Shown: piece after piece, positions 32,901 to 46,300 of the stretch
Numbering within the stretch: position 1 is the first letter of the stretch
Layout of the letters: every line of letters begins with the position of its first letter
Assembly (NCBI GenBank): GCA_030268105.1
Contig: BSDZ01000079.1
Location: 4,183,501 to 4,247,500, forward strand
From: Volvox africanus
Lineage: Eukaryota > Chlorophyta > Chlorophyceae > Chlamydomonadales > Volvocaceae
DNA: 64,000 nucleotides
Direction: 5' to 3'
Made by a program: the position numbers and the translations under genes
Notes under the pieces: model-generated
Told to the model about the DNA's origin: nothing
What the model saw: only the letters and a program-made list of their open reading frames with translations
Database searches by the model: none

Positions 32901-35900
32901 GCACGACGAAAAAAATATGCCCGCCAATCGACCCATGGGTCCGCGCAGCCCCGCTCCCCCTCTCGCGGTGGAAAACAGGGAGGGGGATGCCCTGCATCTC
33001 TTCCCCTTCCTACACTTAACTCACTAACCTCCCAATGACCCATGGGTCAGCCTATGCACAGCTCACACTGGTTTGGTCTCTTGGCGCCGCCCGCTTCCCA
33101 GATACGATGCATGCCCTATCCGCCCCTCGGTGGTCCGGTTCCCTCCTCCCGCAAATACACAGATACTCTGAATCCGGTCACTCGATCCACGTTGCACCCA
33201 CCATCCACAGCTGCCGGCTCTCCAGCAGGAAATCCCCCAGGGGCAGCTCGTCCAGCCGCGCAGGTTCGTTCTCGTCATCCAGCATCCCTTCGTGCGCCCG
33301 GCAAGGAGGGAGCAGTGCAGAGCGAGGGGCGTGCAGAGGGGATCAACTACAGGAATGAATGAAAGAAGACAATGAACCCTACCCAATTAATGGAGGGGGG
33401 GGAGAGGCAGAGCGAAGATAAAGTCAGGGCTCAGCCATTGTGCACATATCCCCGGAGGAGCAGTTTGGGGGATTGGGCGGCATACACTCATGTATAAACA
33501 CACACGTAAGCACACACACGCAGGGAGCCGCAGCTCCGTCATCTTGACTCACCTGCATCTGCCAACATGTCCAAGTACGTCACAGGTGGAGGCGACACGG
33601 TTAACTGGGCAGGCCCGGGAAAGACGCCTCCGCCGCCACGGCCGCCGCCGCTGGAGAAAGTGCCGCCGCCAGCACCGGGATCCCGTCGCCTAAACAGCCC
33701 CCTAAAGAATCCCCCGGGGCCGCCGCCGCCACTGATTCCCCCAACGTCTCTGACGGCGGCGGCGGCAGCGGTGACGCTATCGCCACTACTGCCCGCCGCG
33801 GCCGCGGCGCCCGCAGGTGGCGGGTTGTACATCAGGCCCTGCAGCGGGACGTACGCATGTATCCCTTTTCTTCACACACATGTGTGCGTTTGTCTGTCTA
33901 CGCCAGCCTGGAGCACTCCACATGATCTCACGCTGTGTTCACGATGTACGGCTGTGTATGGTGTGTATGCATGTCCGTTGTGGGTTGCAATTACCCCTTG
34001 AACGCCAATCCACAGATGAGATGCATTTTTGTAATATGATCAAGTCCACGCATACGGCAAGGCACACCACGCGAACAAAACACACCACAGCTAGCTGTCC
34101 ATTCTCCAAACGCACCCCGGCTCCTTCCCCTGTTGCCGTCTTTTCGCTCACCTTCCCTTCCCCAAGCCCAGCCCACCCCAAATAGATACACATACACGCC
34201 TTAGTTGATTCGGCAGGTTCCGCTGGATGCCGGTGGTGGGTGCTGAACCCGGGAAGAGCACTGAATTCGGAGAAGTCGGCATGGGAGACCGGATGAGGGT
34301 GCCCCGAAATACCGGGGAAGGTAGGGACTGCCAGGTTAGTGGCCACGGGTGAAGCTGTACCCCCCTATCCCACACACATACACATACACATACACATACA
34401 TGAATCCACGCACCCGCAGTGCCGGCACCGGGACCCGAGGCCATACGGGATTCAGCGGCCCACGGGCCTGGTACGACCGCAGCGTACGGGGCAAGCGCCA
34501 CGTGTGTCGGGGGCGAAACCAGCCGTACCCCGTACGATCTCCCGAGAATGTCTGCGTCGGGCAGGCCGCCGCCGGAGGGGTTGGGGCGCGGCCACAATCG
34601 GTCGGGAAAAGAATTTTGAAACATCAGAGCACCTGACCTCGGTTCTTAAGTGTCTGTCGGCAAATAACCGGGATGTGATACCGGCCACCACTCAGCATCG
34701 GCGGGTGGGTAGTACGGTAATGAATACACGACACAGAACCAAGGGAGGCGCGAGGGAGAGAGCTGGATGAGACAGGAAGCCGAGTGGTGGTGATGGTAGT
34801 GGCGGTGAGGTGGGCGTAACCCAACGAAGTCGATTGCATCATTCTGCAGCATTGGCTTCCCTCCGGGGTGCCGTAATTGCTCAAAGCTGCTTTCCATTTG
34901 TAAACACAGGCCCTCCCTCTCCCTCTCCCTCTCCCTCTCCCTCTCCCTCTCCCTCTCCCTCTCCCTCTCCCTCTCCCTCTCCCTCTCCCTCTCCCTCTCC
35001 CTCTCCCTCTCCCTCTCCCTCTCCCTCTCCCTCTCCCTCTCCCTCTCCCTCTCCCTCTCCCTCTCCCTCTCCCTCTCCCTCTCCCTCTCCCTCTCCCTCT
35101 CCCTCTCCCTCTCCCTCTCCCTCTCCCTCTCCCTCTCCCTCTCCCTCTCCCTCTCCCTCTCCCTCTCCCTCTCCCTCTCCCTCTCCCTCTCCCTCTCCCT
35201 CTCCCTCTCCCTCTCCCTCTCCCTCTCCCTCTCCCTCTCCCTCTCCCTCTCCCTCTCCCTCTCCCTCTCCCTCTCCCTCTCCCTCTCCCTCTCCCTCTCC
35301 CTCTCCCTCCCCTCTCCCTCTCCCTCTCCCTCTCCCTCTCCCTCTCCCTCTCCCTCTCCCTCTCCCTCTCCCTCTCCCTGTCCTCCCGCTTCTTACAGGC
35401 CACACGTTGACCCTCCCGCTGGCATCCACCGACACGACGGACGCGCAGTCCGCCATCACACCCACAAACACAATGTGGGAGTTGTGGCCACGAAGCAGAG
35501 CCTGTACGTGCGACTCCGGAGCCCGAATCTGTACGGCACCTCAGGCGGTCAGCGTCATAGCGGTCAGCGTCTGGGTTACCATCTTACCAGGTTATGGGGC
35601 CATATTTACATGTCAGCGCAACACCCAGGGGCACACATACACAAATACGCACACGCGTACACCCATACACGCATACACCCATACACCCATACACATACAC
35701 ATACACACATACACATACACACATACACACACGCATACACACATACACATACACACACACGCGCGCGCTCCTATTGGGGCCTCCTTGCTGGTCGATGGAT
35801 CGCGTAGGATGTGATTATCATGCCTTATTGCGAGCTGACCATTGGGAGCTGAATTAACTGCGTCGTTGATGACCCCCTAGCAGGATTCGCTGAGAGGTCG

Positions 35901-38900
35901 ACGCCGGTGTTGAGCGCTGAACCCACAGCAACAAATACGCGTCGAAGTCTGTTTGGGCGAATGGCTGCGGGCGTCCCTCCCTCCAGCCGGATTGCAGGAA
36001 AAGCACGCGGAGCTCCTCCCTTAGGTTAGTGCCCGGGCCGCTACTTGTGAACTTGTCGCCACCACCACCTGTAATGCTTACATAAATAGACACACATACA
36101 CATGCACACATACACATGCACATATACACATGCACACATACACACATACACACACAATTGTGCACTGCCCTCACCCCCATCCTCCGTATCCATTACCTCT
36201 CCCCCCTCCAAGTCCCCCTCCATAAGCCCCACCTGGGGGGGCATGAGGAAGTCAACCGTCTGCTGGTCCAGCTTGCTGCGCGGTGCCTGCCCGCGAGTCC
36301 GGGGGAGCGGCAGCGCCAATACCCGGCTCCCCACCCGGGTGGTCAGTCGTACAATGTCCCCCGTCACCTGCGGGCGCAGGGAGGAGGGGAAGTTGGGTTT
36401 TGGGTTTAGATGTTGGGTTTGTTACCGGTGGTGCGGAGGAGAAAAGAAGGAGTTGTACGGACGCCCCTTCCTGTGTGTTTTAAGGATTGAGAATATGTGT
36501 GTGTATTTGTGCGTGCGCGCGAGGGAGGAGTGGGCTACACATACACATACCCGTACTCTCCCCCCCACACATACCTGGGGTAACATCACCGTGGGCTGCA
36601 CCCCCGCAATGTTAAACTCCGAATGAAAGCATAAGGCCCACTGCCGAGACAACACAGCGGCCTGCGCCGCCGCTGCAGCGGCCGCGGCCGCAGCCACAGC
36701 GGCACCGCCGCTGTCACCGCCGTTGCCCGCCGGCGCATCCCAGCCCGGCCCCGCCGCCGCCACCCCCAGTAGCTGCTCTTCCAACACCGGCTCCAGAACC
36801 GGCGCTTTCCCCGTAATGGCGACGGACATAGGGCCCAGAGAGAGGATGAGCTCGGGAGCAACGGGCTGGCGACCTGGATCCTCCTTGACGTTCGATCCTG
36901 TGAACGGGATGTACGGAAATCTTCCTTGCATACCCAAAGGAAAGGAAGGGGTGTCCGGAGGGGATAAAATGACCCTGCCCTCCCCCCGTCACACATACAC
37001 AACACGCACACCATCAAAAAGGAATTAAACTGACACAGCCTTATGTCTACGACCCCTAGTTCCCAAACCCCTCACCACCACCACCACTCTCACCACCACT
37101 CCAGGGAGACCACATCATCGTTACTTCCCTCTCACTCCTCACTCCCTATTCCTGATTCCTGATTAGGCCCATCATGCCATGTGTTGATCTTTCCCATCAA
37201 TAACAACAGTTCAGGACGGTAAGGCTAGCTCGAGTCTCACCCCCCTCCTTCCCTCCCTTCGCTCCCCCAGTAGCCAGACTTCCCTCTTTCCCCCCACCCC
37301 ACCCCTAACCCACCCCACCCCACCCGGCTCCGGCCTCATCCACCACATCCGCAGGGTCGAAGAGGCGTCCAGGGAGGCCAGCTGGTAGCTGTCAGCGCTC
37401 CAGGCGAAGGCCACCAGGGCGGGGTTCCGGGGCTTCTGGCGCCGAAACCAGGGCCGCTTATAAGTTTGACCATCGCCCAGGACCTGAGAGGAGATTAGAA
37501 AGCGACGGAGCGAAAGGGACGGACAAGAGGAGGGGTTTGGGCTTTGGAGATGACTTTCAAAATGTGAGAAGCTGGAACGCGGGGGAGGAAAAGGACGGGG
37601 TTGAGGTGAAGGGTGTATGTGACGGATGGACGCCCATACACATACACACACCCCACCTGGAACCACGGTGCCACGGGCTTGTTTCTCATGTTGAATACCA
37701 GCATTGCTCCAGGGGCGGTCCCGACTGCCAGAAAGGCGCCGTTGGGGCTGGCGGAGAGGGCCGTGATGGGGCCCAACTCCTGAAACACCTGCACCGACAC
37801 GGGGACACGTGGGGGAGGTGGAGGTGGAGGTGGAGGGGGAGGGGGAGGGGGAAGGGGAGGTGGAGGTGGAGGTGGAGGTGGAGGTGGAGGTGGAGGGGGA
37901 GGGGGAGGGGGAGGGGGAAAGGATGATAAAAGAGCATACCAGCGTGCCGGATGAGACACAAACTGAAAATCGGTGGTAGTTGTGTTGGTTGGTGAGGTGG
38001 GGTGGTCCGGGTAGAGGACACAAGAACGAATGCGACCAAAAACACACACACACACACGCATACAAGCTCAGGCTCCACACAACATAAATCGCAAGGCGCG
38101 CAGCAGCACGCACACCCGCAGGCCCCCTCACATGCCGCTCCCTCACCTGCACCATGGGCATGTTCTTGGCCGTGAGGTAGGTAGGGCGCAGAGCCACTTG
38201 AGACCAGAATATCCTCTCCCTCTGCGCCGCCACCGCGCAGTCAGGTCCAGGCCAAAGGCCCAGCCCCACGCGGCTGAGGGGGTCTCGCAGCAGGTGGCGC
38301 CACACGGCGGGGCCAGCAGCCAGGGGAGGCCGCGTGCGCTGTGCCGCCAGACGTTGTACCTGTGCGTGTACGGATGTACGAATGCGTGAATGTGTGAGCG
38401 GTAACTAACATGGAAGCTCATACACGGTCCGTTACTGTGTCTTTTTGTTTGTCTGACTGTCTGTCTGTCTGTCAACCTGTCTAGTGTATCCATATCGTAC
38501 GGTACGGCACTGGAACTGGAACCCACCCGGGTGACCCGTACGTATGGAGGCCAGTACACGGAGAGCTGCTGGGTGTGGCCGTACGGTGCATCCCCCCGAC
38601 GCAGGCGCATCTCCTGCAGCATGGCCTGTGAGACGGCGTACGGGATGACAACAAGTCAACGCTTCAATGCTTCATGAATAAAAAAGCTTTGCAATAAATC
38701 AAACAATTGTTGGGTCTCAAGCTACGGTGAGGTATTTTGGGATGCCGTACTGCAAAAAAGGCAAAGTTCACTTCACGGAATTTGTTCATATCATATATAT
38801 ACCCTATTATGACCCTATGTAATATAATATAATATAATATAATATAATATAATATAATATAATATAATATAATATAATATAATATAATATAATATAATAT

Positions 38901-40250
38901 AATATAATATAATATAATATAATATAATATAATATAATATAATATAATACAATATAATATAATATAATATAATATAATATAATATAATATAATATAATAT
39001 AATATAATATAATATATATATACTATACTATATATGAATATATAATACGTGTGTAAACGCTATTCCCCATCATGAAGGTCCCCATGCACAACCACTCGCT
39101 CCCCACCTTCAGTCCCTGGAGGTACAGCTGCTTCTCATCTCTGGCCATATTGGTGTCATTGAATTCCCGATGCATAACGTAAATGGCCTCTTCGTCCAAG
39201 TCCTCGGATAGAGCGTCACCAAGCTGTGTACGGACAAACGTACATGTGTACGTGCGTGGGTTGCCGTACGTCATTTCGACTAGTGTGTTCGTTAAAGTAA
39301 TGATACGCTGTGTGTGACAAGTTGCAACAAACAGTGCAGCAACTAGACGGCAGGGAGAGGTTTTTGGGCACGGCGCCATTGACTGCCACGAAGGACTTTT
39401 CGGCGTTGAGGCACTCGACATTCGGTGCCACCATGAACAGAGACAGACAGGTAAAGTACGGACTCTCTGCGACGACGTACAATCAAACAAACAAAAGGAG
39501 AGAGAGAGTCGTACAGGACATTCCGGTGACCATGTTGGAGAAGACTGGACAGCGTACGGTAGAATCGGTGCCGTACAGCAATGTGGACCAAGTACGGACT
39601 GACGGGAGCAGGACGAATCATCTAATGGTTAGTGGCGCGCATGGCGAATGGATTGACGAAATATCCGTTGTTCATACGTGCCTGCGATCTGCGAAACCAC
39701 AGCCAGAACAGAAATCGGCTCGGGCTTAATCCAGCTGGGAAAGAAGCCCGTGTTGAGCATCTACGATGGGGGCCAATGGCCTGGCCGCTTCAATACCACC
39801 TGCTGCTCCGAAACCCAGATCCGACTCTCTTTTGCGGTCTCGCTCTCAACACCTTGCCTTTATGCCACGTGAAGGCGGCTGGGCAAGCGTCCGGCTGCTG
39901 TACGACGAGTACCGCTCAGTGTCTATGTCGTCTCTGCCGCCACCACTGCCGCCGCCGCCGCTAGAGCCGCCAGCGCTGCTGACGGCGCCCGCCGACGCCC
40001 TGGAGTTCAGAGTCGTCCTGCGCGTTAGGTTTCGGGAAGTGGTGTTCGCCCGCTTGGCTGCCAGGCTGCGAGCGAGGTTTGCCTGCATGTACAGCGAGGT
40101 TTGTACGAATGTACGAATACTTGGACAGCGAAAATCAAACCGACGGTTGAGTGGTCGGGAGCCAAATGTACGGGACCTGACACTGCGTTATCTGTATATG
40201 TGTCAGGATGTGCGTGTGTATGTTTATGTTTATGTTTATGTTTATGTTTA

Positions 40251-40309
<59 letters not shown>

Positions 40310-43300
40310 GTATGTGTATGTGTGTGTATATGTGTATGCGTATGTGTATGTGTATGTGTATATGTGTATGTGTATATGTGTATATGTGTATGTGTATATG
40401 TGTATGTGTATATGTGTATGTGTATGTGTATATGTGTATGTATATGTGTATGTGCATGTGTATATGTGTATATGTGTATATGTGTATGTGTATATGTGTA
40501 TGTGTATGTTTATGTGTGCGGAGGGCGGGAGGGGGGACGGAAAGGGAAAGCTAAGTGCGTCAAGTGTTATGAAGAACGAATATCATCGATGATGTAAAAA
40601 GAGTGATAGAAGAACTGAGTTGTACAAGTTAATAAAAAATCGAATGTGAATGCGATAATGCAAATGACATCATAGAAAATACTTCAAGGCCAAACCAGGC
40701 CACATAAGGTAGTACATGTGTCGTAATTAAATACGTTTGTGCACTCAATACGTTATTATGTTATCTTTTCGCGTGCGTACTGTTGTACTGTTTATGACAC
40801 ATGACTGGATGTACCCGGACACTCGCCACTGACCCATGGGTCAGTGACTGTCGCCCGACCGGCGCACACTTACATCCTGCTGTACCGCCGCGTCGCGCAG
40901 TCTCGCCCTGACTCCGTCCTCCCCCGACCCGAAGACGTACTTCCTTTGACTGAAGGCCACCGCCTCAACCAGCATGTCGAATGCAAAGGAGTCCGCGACC
41001 TTCGGGTGGAAGTGGGGATGTGTTTTGGCGGGGCGGGGTAAGAATTGTTTGCGGGAAGTGTTTTGACTCGATCACGGTGGTGGTAGTGGTTCGGGTGGGT
41101 GGGGGGAGGAGGAAGACGAATGAGAGCTGGTGGTGCCCTCTTAAAAAGTTGTTAAAAGCCAACCTTGACAAAACAGGTAAGGAGTCTGATGGGTGGGTGA
41201 TTTGGGGTGGGGAAAATGACTGCGAATGCAACCTCCGAAATCATTACGACTGAACATTAAACCCGTGATTTGGGGAGACGGGGGGCAAGGAGAAGTTGGG
41301 GGGGAGCGAGGGGTATTGGAAACAATCTAATCCACAAACCCATGACCAGGTCTCGTACATTTGACCGAGATGGCAGCTCTCAGCCGCTACCGAACGCTGA
41401 TGATGACGATGATGATCTGCGTTTGGTATTGCTTTCATGAGCGCATAGAGTTCGTAAACAATTGATAGGTCAACAGCTCACCTTCTTGAGGTGCTGGATC
41501 TCGTCGTACGCCTTGCGGTTGATCGTACACATTTTGGCCGTATGAGTCAGCAATGGGTTGTGGCGGGCGCGGGCCGGTGCCGATTGCACAGATGGGGGCG
41601 GGGGATTGAGCGCAATCGTGTCGGGTTGAGAATGGTCCATCAAAGAGGTCACTCCGTCCGGACGGTGTGGCGAAATGACCTCTTTGATGGACCATGCTCT
41701 TAGAAAGAGCTCGCGCGTTAACGTCAAGATTAGGTATCCTAATCATTATCATGATACCACATCACCCTTCGAGACAGAATCGGAGCTCGAGTGTTTAAAA
41801 AGGGACTGTCAGTACAAACACGAACACAAGCTCTATAGCTCACACCCTAACGCGCACGAGGGATCAGCACTAACACACAGCACAGCACATCATATAGCAT
41901 TAGTATGATTAGTCAGCAGCAAATCAAAGCTCGGCCCCACGCAGCAACCGTACCACCCACTGTTCTTCTCCCCCCTTATTACCCCCCCCTTCCCCCCCAC
42001 CTCCCTACCTCCCTACCTCCGCAATCAGTTCGTCCACCACTTCGTGTGTCAGCCCCTCCGTCAGGTGCCGCGCCATGCTGGCGAGCGCCCCCGGCTCCGC
42101 TGCCCGCCAGGCCGCCACCTCCGCCGCTACCTGCTCCCGGGAGGGCCTGAACGCCAGGCGGGACATGACCCGGTCCAGCACCTCGTCAAACTGGAAGGAA
42201 CGAATGGGTTGGCGAGGGGATGTGGGAGAGAGGGGGTGAGGGATACAACTCAAAACCCGAGCAGCTGTGCCGTACGGGAGCAAGCCAAACTGTGCAAGCC
42301 ACGGAGCCGAGGGAATGAGTAGCAGGGTGGGAGGGTCCGAAACCCGTGCGGTTTTTTTGTGGGGTTTTCAGAATTGCGGCTTCCCCCCTCCCCTCCCTGG
42401 CATAGGGGGGAAGCAACTCACAATCTCCAGATTCATCCGCCGAAGCTCTCTGCCTCGTTCATCGAGGAGCAATGGCCGGCGGCGGCGCCGCCCCATCCGC
42501 ACTTGGCGCTGGCCAGGTCGATCACTTTCACTTTCCCTGCCGCCTGGCGCTGCGGCCTCTGCGTCTTCCCCTCCTTCCTCCTCCTCCCCATCTTCTTCTT
42601 CGTCATCATCACCTTCCTCCTCCTCCTCCTCCCCCTCCTGCTGGTCGTTGTCTTCCGCACCGGAACCCCGGCGCCTGGCCCAGTCCAGGCGGACTGCGGA
42701 GATACCGCGCTGCGACAACGGAAAATCAATAGAGCCAAACCCCCAACCGAAAACCGGCTTTAATGTGTTTGTGTTGGGCGGGGAGGTGGAGCGGAGGACA
42801 GAGATGGCTTTATGCGTGACAGGAAAGGGCGCAGGGTTCCGGAGCAAATGATTTTGATCGCGGCAAATACCCTGTACTTCCCTGGCCGCCCTCTCCACAG
42901 AGGGCTCCCGGACTTATCTTTGTGGGTGGGTGCACCTCATAGTCAAGTAACTGAATTGGTTACACTCGGTTGACGAATCCTTACAACTTCATAAACGGAG
43001 TCGTTAATTATATCAAAATTTCCTCGAATCAATGAAAAAAAATGTGTTCCCCTCCCCTCCCCTCCCACCCGCGTCTTCAGGTTCTGTAACGCCGCCTCCT
43101 GCGCCGGGAGATCATGACGTAGCGCCGAAACCAGGTCATCCAGCCGCACATTCATTGCGATCGCGGGTAATACTGACCCTTGGGTCACTGACGCGCCGTC
43201 CTCACTGGCATCTCCGGCATCTGCGGTCCCCAGTCCGCCCCCGCGGCTCACCCGCGCTACCCCCTCCCCCTCCCCCTCCTCCCCTTCCGGGTCCCATCGC

Positions 43301-46300
43301 GTTCTGCGGGAGGTGCCGTAAGGCCCACGGGGACAACAGGGAATGAGGAGGGACAACCTCCCGAGCTGCTTGCCCGTTGATATGGGTCGAGGTTGGCAGC
43401 ATATGATATGGCAAATGAAGATACATGGAGGGTGACATGGTTGATGTGGGAAATGAAGGACATGTAATTTTATTGGCAGTATAATGCTCAGCTGCTCATG
43501 TACGGACAGATCCAGATCCAGATCCAGATCCAGATTGGGTCACGGATAACATCTCTGTCGTCCCTCTCGTTGGGATTTTCAGATTGCCCGGCGTGCCCTC
43601 CCCACCCTTCCCCCCTTCAACACCCTCACCCTCCCCACCCTACCCCCTCTACACCCCTTCCTTCCTCTTCCCCACAGATGCCCCTTGAGTTCACCTTAGC
43701 GCACTGAGCAACTCCGCAGCTTTGGTTCTGGTCGTCGTCCCCGCCGCCGCCTTGCGCGCCGCCACAAAGGCATCCAAACTAATGCCGCTGCTCCCCCGGC
43801 CCTCACGCTGAGACGGGGACGACGACGCCACCGGGACCGGCCCTGTCAGCTCCGAAAGAACCTGTACAGAACCACCATACAATGCATTAATTTGTCTTGC
43901 CGACCTCACGATATGTACGACAAACCCTCTCCCCGCACAAGGTAGGACGCCACTCATACCACTCGACTAAACCCGTTAGAAGGCGCGAAATGGCGTCGTA
44001 CCGGATCACGACTACTAAGGATCGTAATCATCTGGTGAATATAACCTCCGAAACCAAAAGCACAACATCCCAGTTCCGGTGAATTCCAAAACCAGCACAG
44101 AGCTGCGCGAACCCCCCCCCTCCCCGCCACCAGCCACAATACACATACACGAACATACAGCCCCTGACACCCCCCACTTCAACCCCCCTACCTGCTTCAT
44201 AGGCAGTGCGCCCAGTCGATCATCCTCCCGTACGGCATCTGCCCGAGAGGCACGTCGTGCCCGGCGCTTGACCTCTGCGGCATGTGGTGGTGGCAAGGCG
44301 GTGCGGTGGTTAAGAAAAAGGTAACGGATAAGAAGAATAAAACCGAATGTGAAGCAATCGTAACGATAACCGAAACCAGAACAGTTTCGGAACGGGGCCG
44401 GGGGAGGGAACTGAAGGTTATAGCAGCCGCATGCGTGTGTGTCGTACATAGCAGATGGAGTGCCACCGCCGGGGGCTTTGATGTGCGCGCGTGACCATGA
44501 TCCCAATCCCCCTTATAAGGCCCATTCGAAAGATGGCGCTATCCTCCATGTACGAAATATTGTCATCGCCATATCGTTATTGCCGTATTCCGCCGCAGAG
44601 GCAGTGGCAGAGGCACATTTGGCCCCTGCCTCTGTACGGCACGGGCGGAAGCCGCACGACCCGGGTTGCTCAGGTATGGTTCGACACCAACTTGATACGG
44701 TACGGCAAAGCGTTTACCCATATGACTCCTGGGGCCATAGTTCAAAATGGGATCCATATCAAGACCCATGGGACCGATATGACCCATGGGACTCAGACGA
44801 CGGCGCTAACAAAATGGCGCATATGCCTCCTAGCCAGCAGCTTACCCTCCCCCAGCACCAGCTGCCGTGCCCCTTGCTCCAGAACCTGTCGTTGCAGCTC
44901 CAAATCCAGTTGGTAGCCGCCGTACTCCTACAATACGGTCAGCCGTGTTCACGGGCGGGCAGGTGTGGCCAACCCATTCACATATATGGGAAGGGAGATG
45001 TACTGCAGGGAAGGGTATTTGAGGATATGCCGTACAAACGATGCCAAGGGGAGCAGTAATACACTTGCGGCTTAGCAGCACCAACCCTACCCAATTATCA
45101 TCGCTGTCGTTTTTTCTGATATAGCCGGTTAAATCGTTCTCATGCGTTCTTTAATATATTTTTGTTGTTATAGGAATATTTTTATATCAAAAATTGGAGC
45201 CCAAATAAAATTGACGGCAAAAGGCAAGAAGATTAAGGCAAAAATTCCAAACTTTCCAAACGTTCAACAAAGCTCATATAGTGCTGCCGACATAAAATAG
45301 TTGCAAAATCTAAGGTTACATTATTTATTGGCTATTTCCAAACGAATAATGCCAAGATATTTGATGCTGATGTTACACTTGACGGTATAATATTAGTTGG
45401 GGGTTCAACAAAATGGAAAGGATTGTAGGCATGTAAAAAAAACTGTTCGATAAAATTTTAATTATTAATCTATGTTACTAAATGTAAGATTAAATTTCAA
45501 CTCTTTTACTGAGATTCTACACCCCGAATCAACTATGGTAATGATCGATTCATGCAGAAAATTTGGAGGTGCACACATGTAGGGGTGTTATTAACATGGG
45601 GTATTAATGTTGTTTAACTGAGGCCTCCGGGCTAGTGAAGCTGGTATATGCCTGCTGGCCCCATAAGGCCCACGCAGTACACTGTTGTACGGAACGGCGA
45701 AAGGCATACGATTAGCCGCTGCACTCGGCAGCCGCTCGCTTGCCCCCTGTGGCCTCCTGTGTATGTGTATTGTCAGAGTCAACGTCCTCCGTCCAAAATT
45801 CATCCCCCTTCGTCCCCCCGCCTGCATGCATGCGCGCCATCTCCCTCCCCACCTCCCCCGCCCCCGCTCCCGCCCCCCAAAAAACCAAAAAACCTTCCAC
45901 ACCTTAATTTTCGCAATCTGCAGCTCGTCCACTCGCCGACGGGTGGCCGGCTTAAGCAGTTTCGGCAGAGCAAGCACCGAGATTGCGGGGCTCATCGCAC
46001 CTTTCGCCCCCGCCACCCCCTCATCCTCGCCCTCACCCTCCGTCGCTGCCGGCGGCGGCCGTGGTGGCGGCTCGTCCCCCCCCGCTCTGCCGCCGGTATT
46101 AGCACCACCATCACCCTCGTTGCCGCTATTGCCGCCAGGAAGGTCATTGGCGCCGACGGTACCGGCATTAGTACCGCTGCTGCCATTAGTACCGTCGGGA
46201 TTAGCTCCGCTAGTACCGCCAACAGCTGCGGCATCAGTGCGGCTGGTTCCGGCGCCGCCGCTGGTACCAGCACTGGCACCTTGCCGCTCTTGTCGCTCTT

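Noticed and set aside
33060..33130. Short candidate WD-gene exon (RAAPRDQTS)
   Set aside because: Not needed: exon 33202-33287 joins in phase directly to 32443-32601, and the candidate's acceptor is weak.
34624..35814. Long Ser-Pro, Glu-Gly and Arg-Gly reading frames on both strands
   Set aside because: They are created by the six-base period of the CCCTCT array, which has no stops in any frame. The WD-gene exons run through this locus with a consistent phase that skips the array.
40101..40597. Val/Tyr/Cys-rich plus-strand frames
   Set aside because: Produced by the TATGTG microsatellite, and opposite to a well-supported minus-strand gene.
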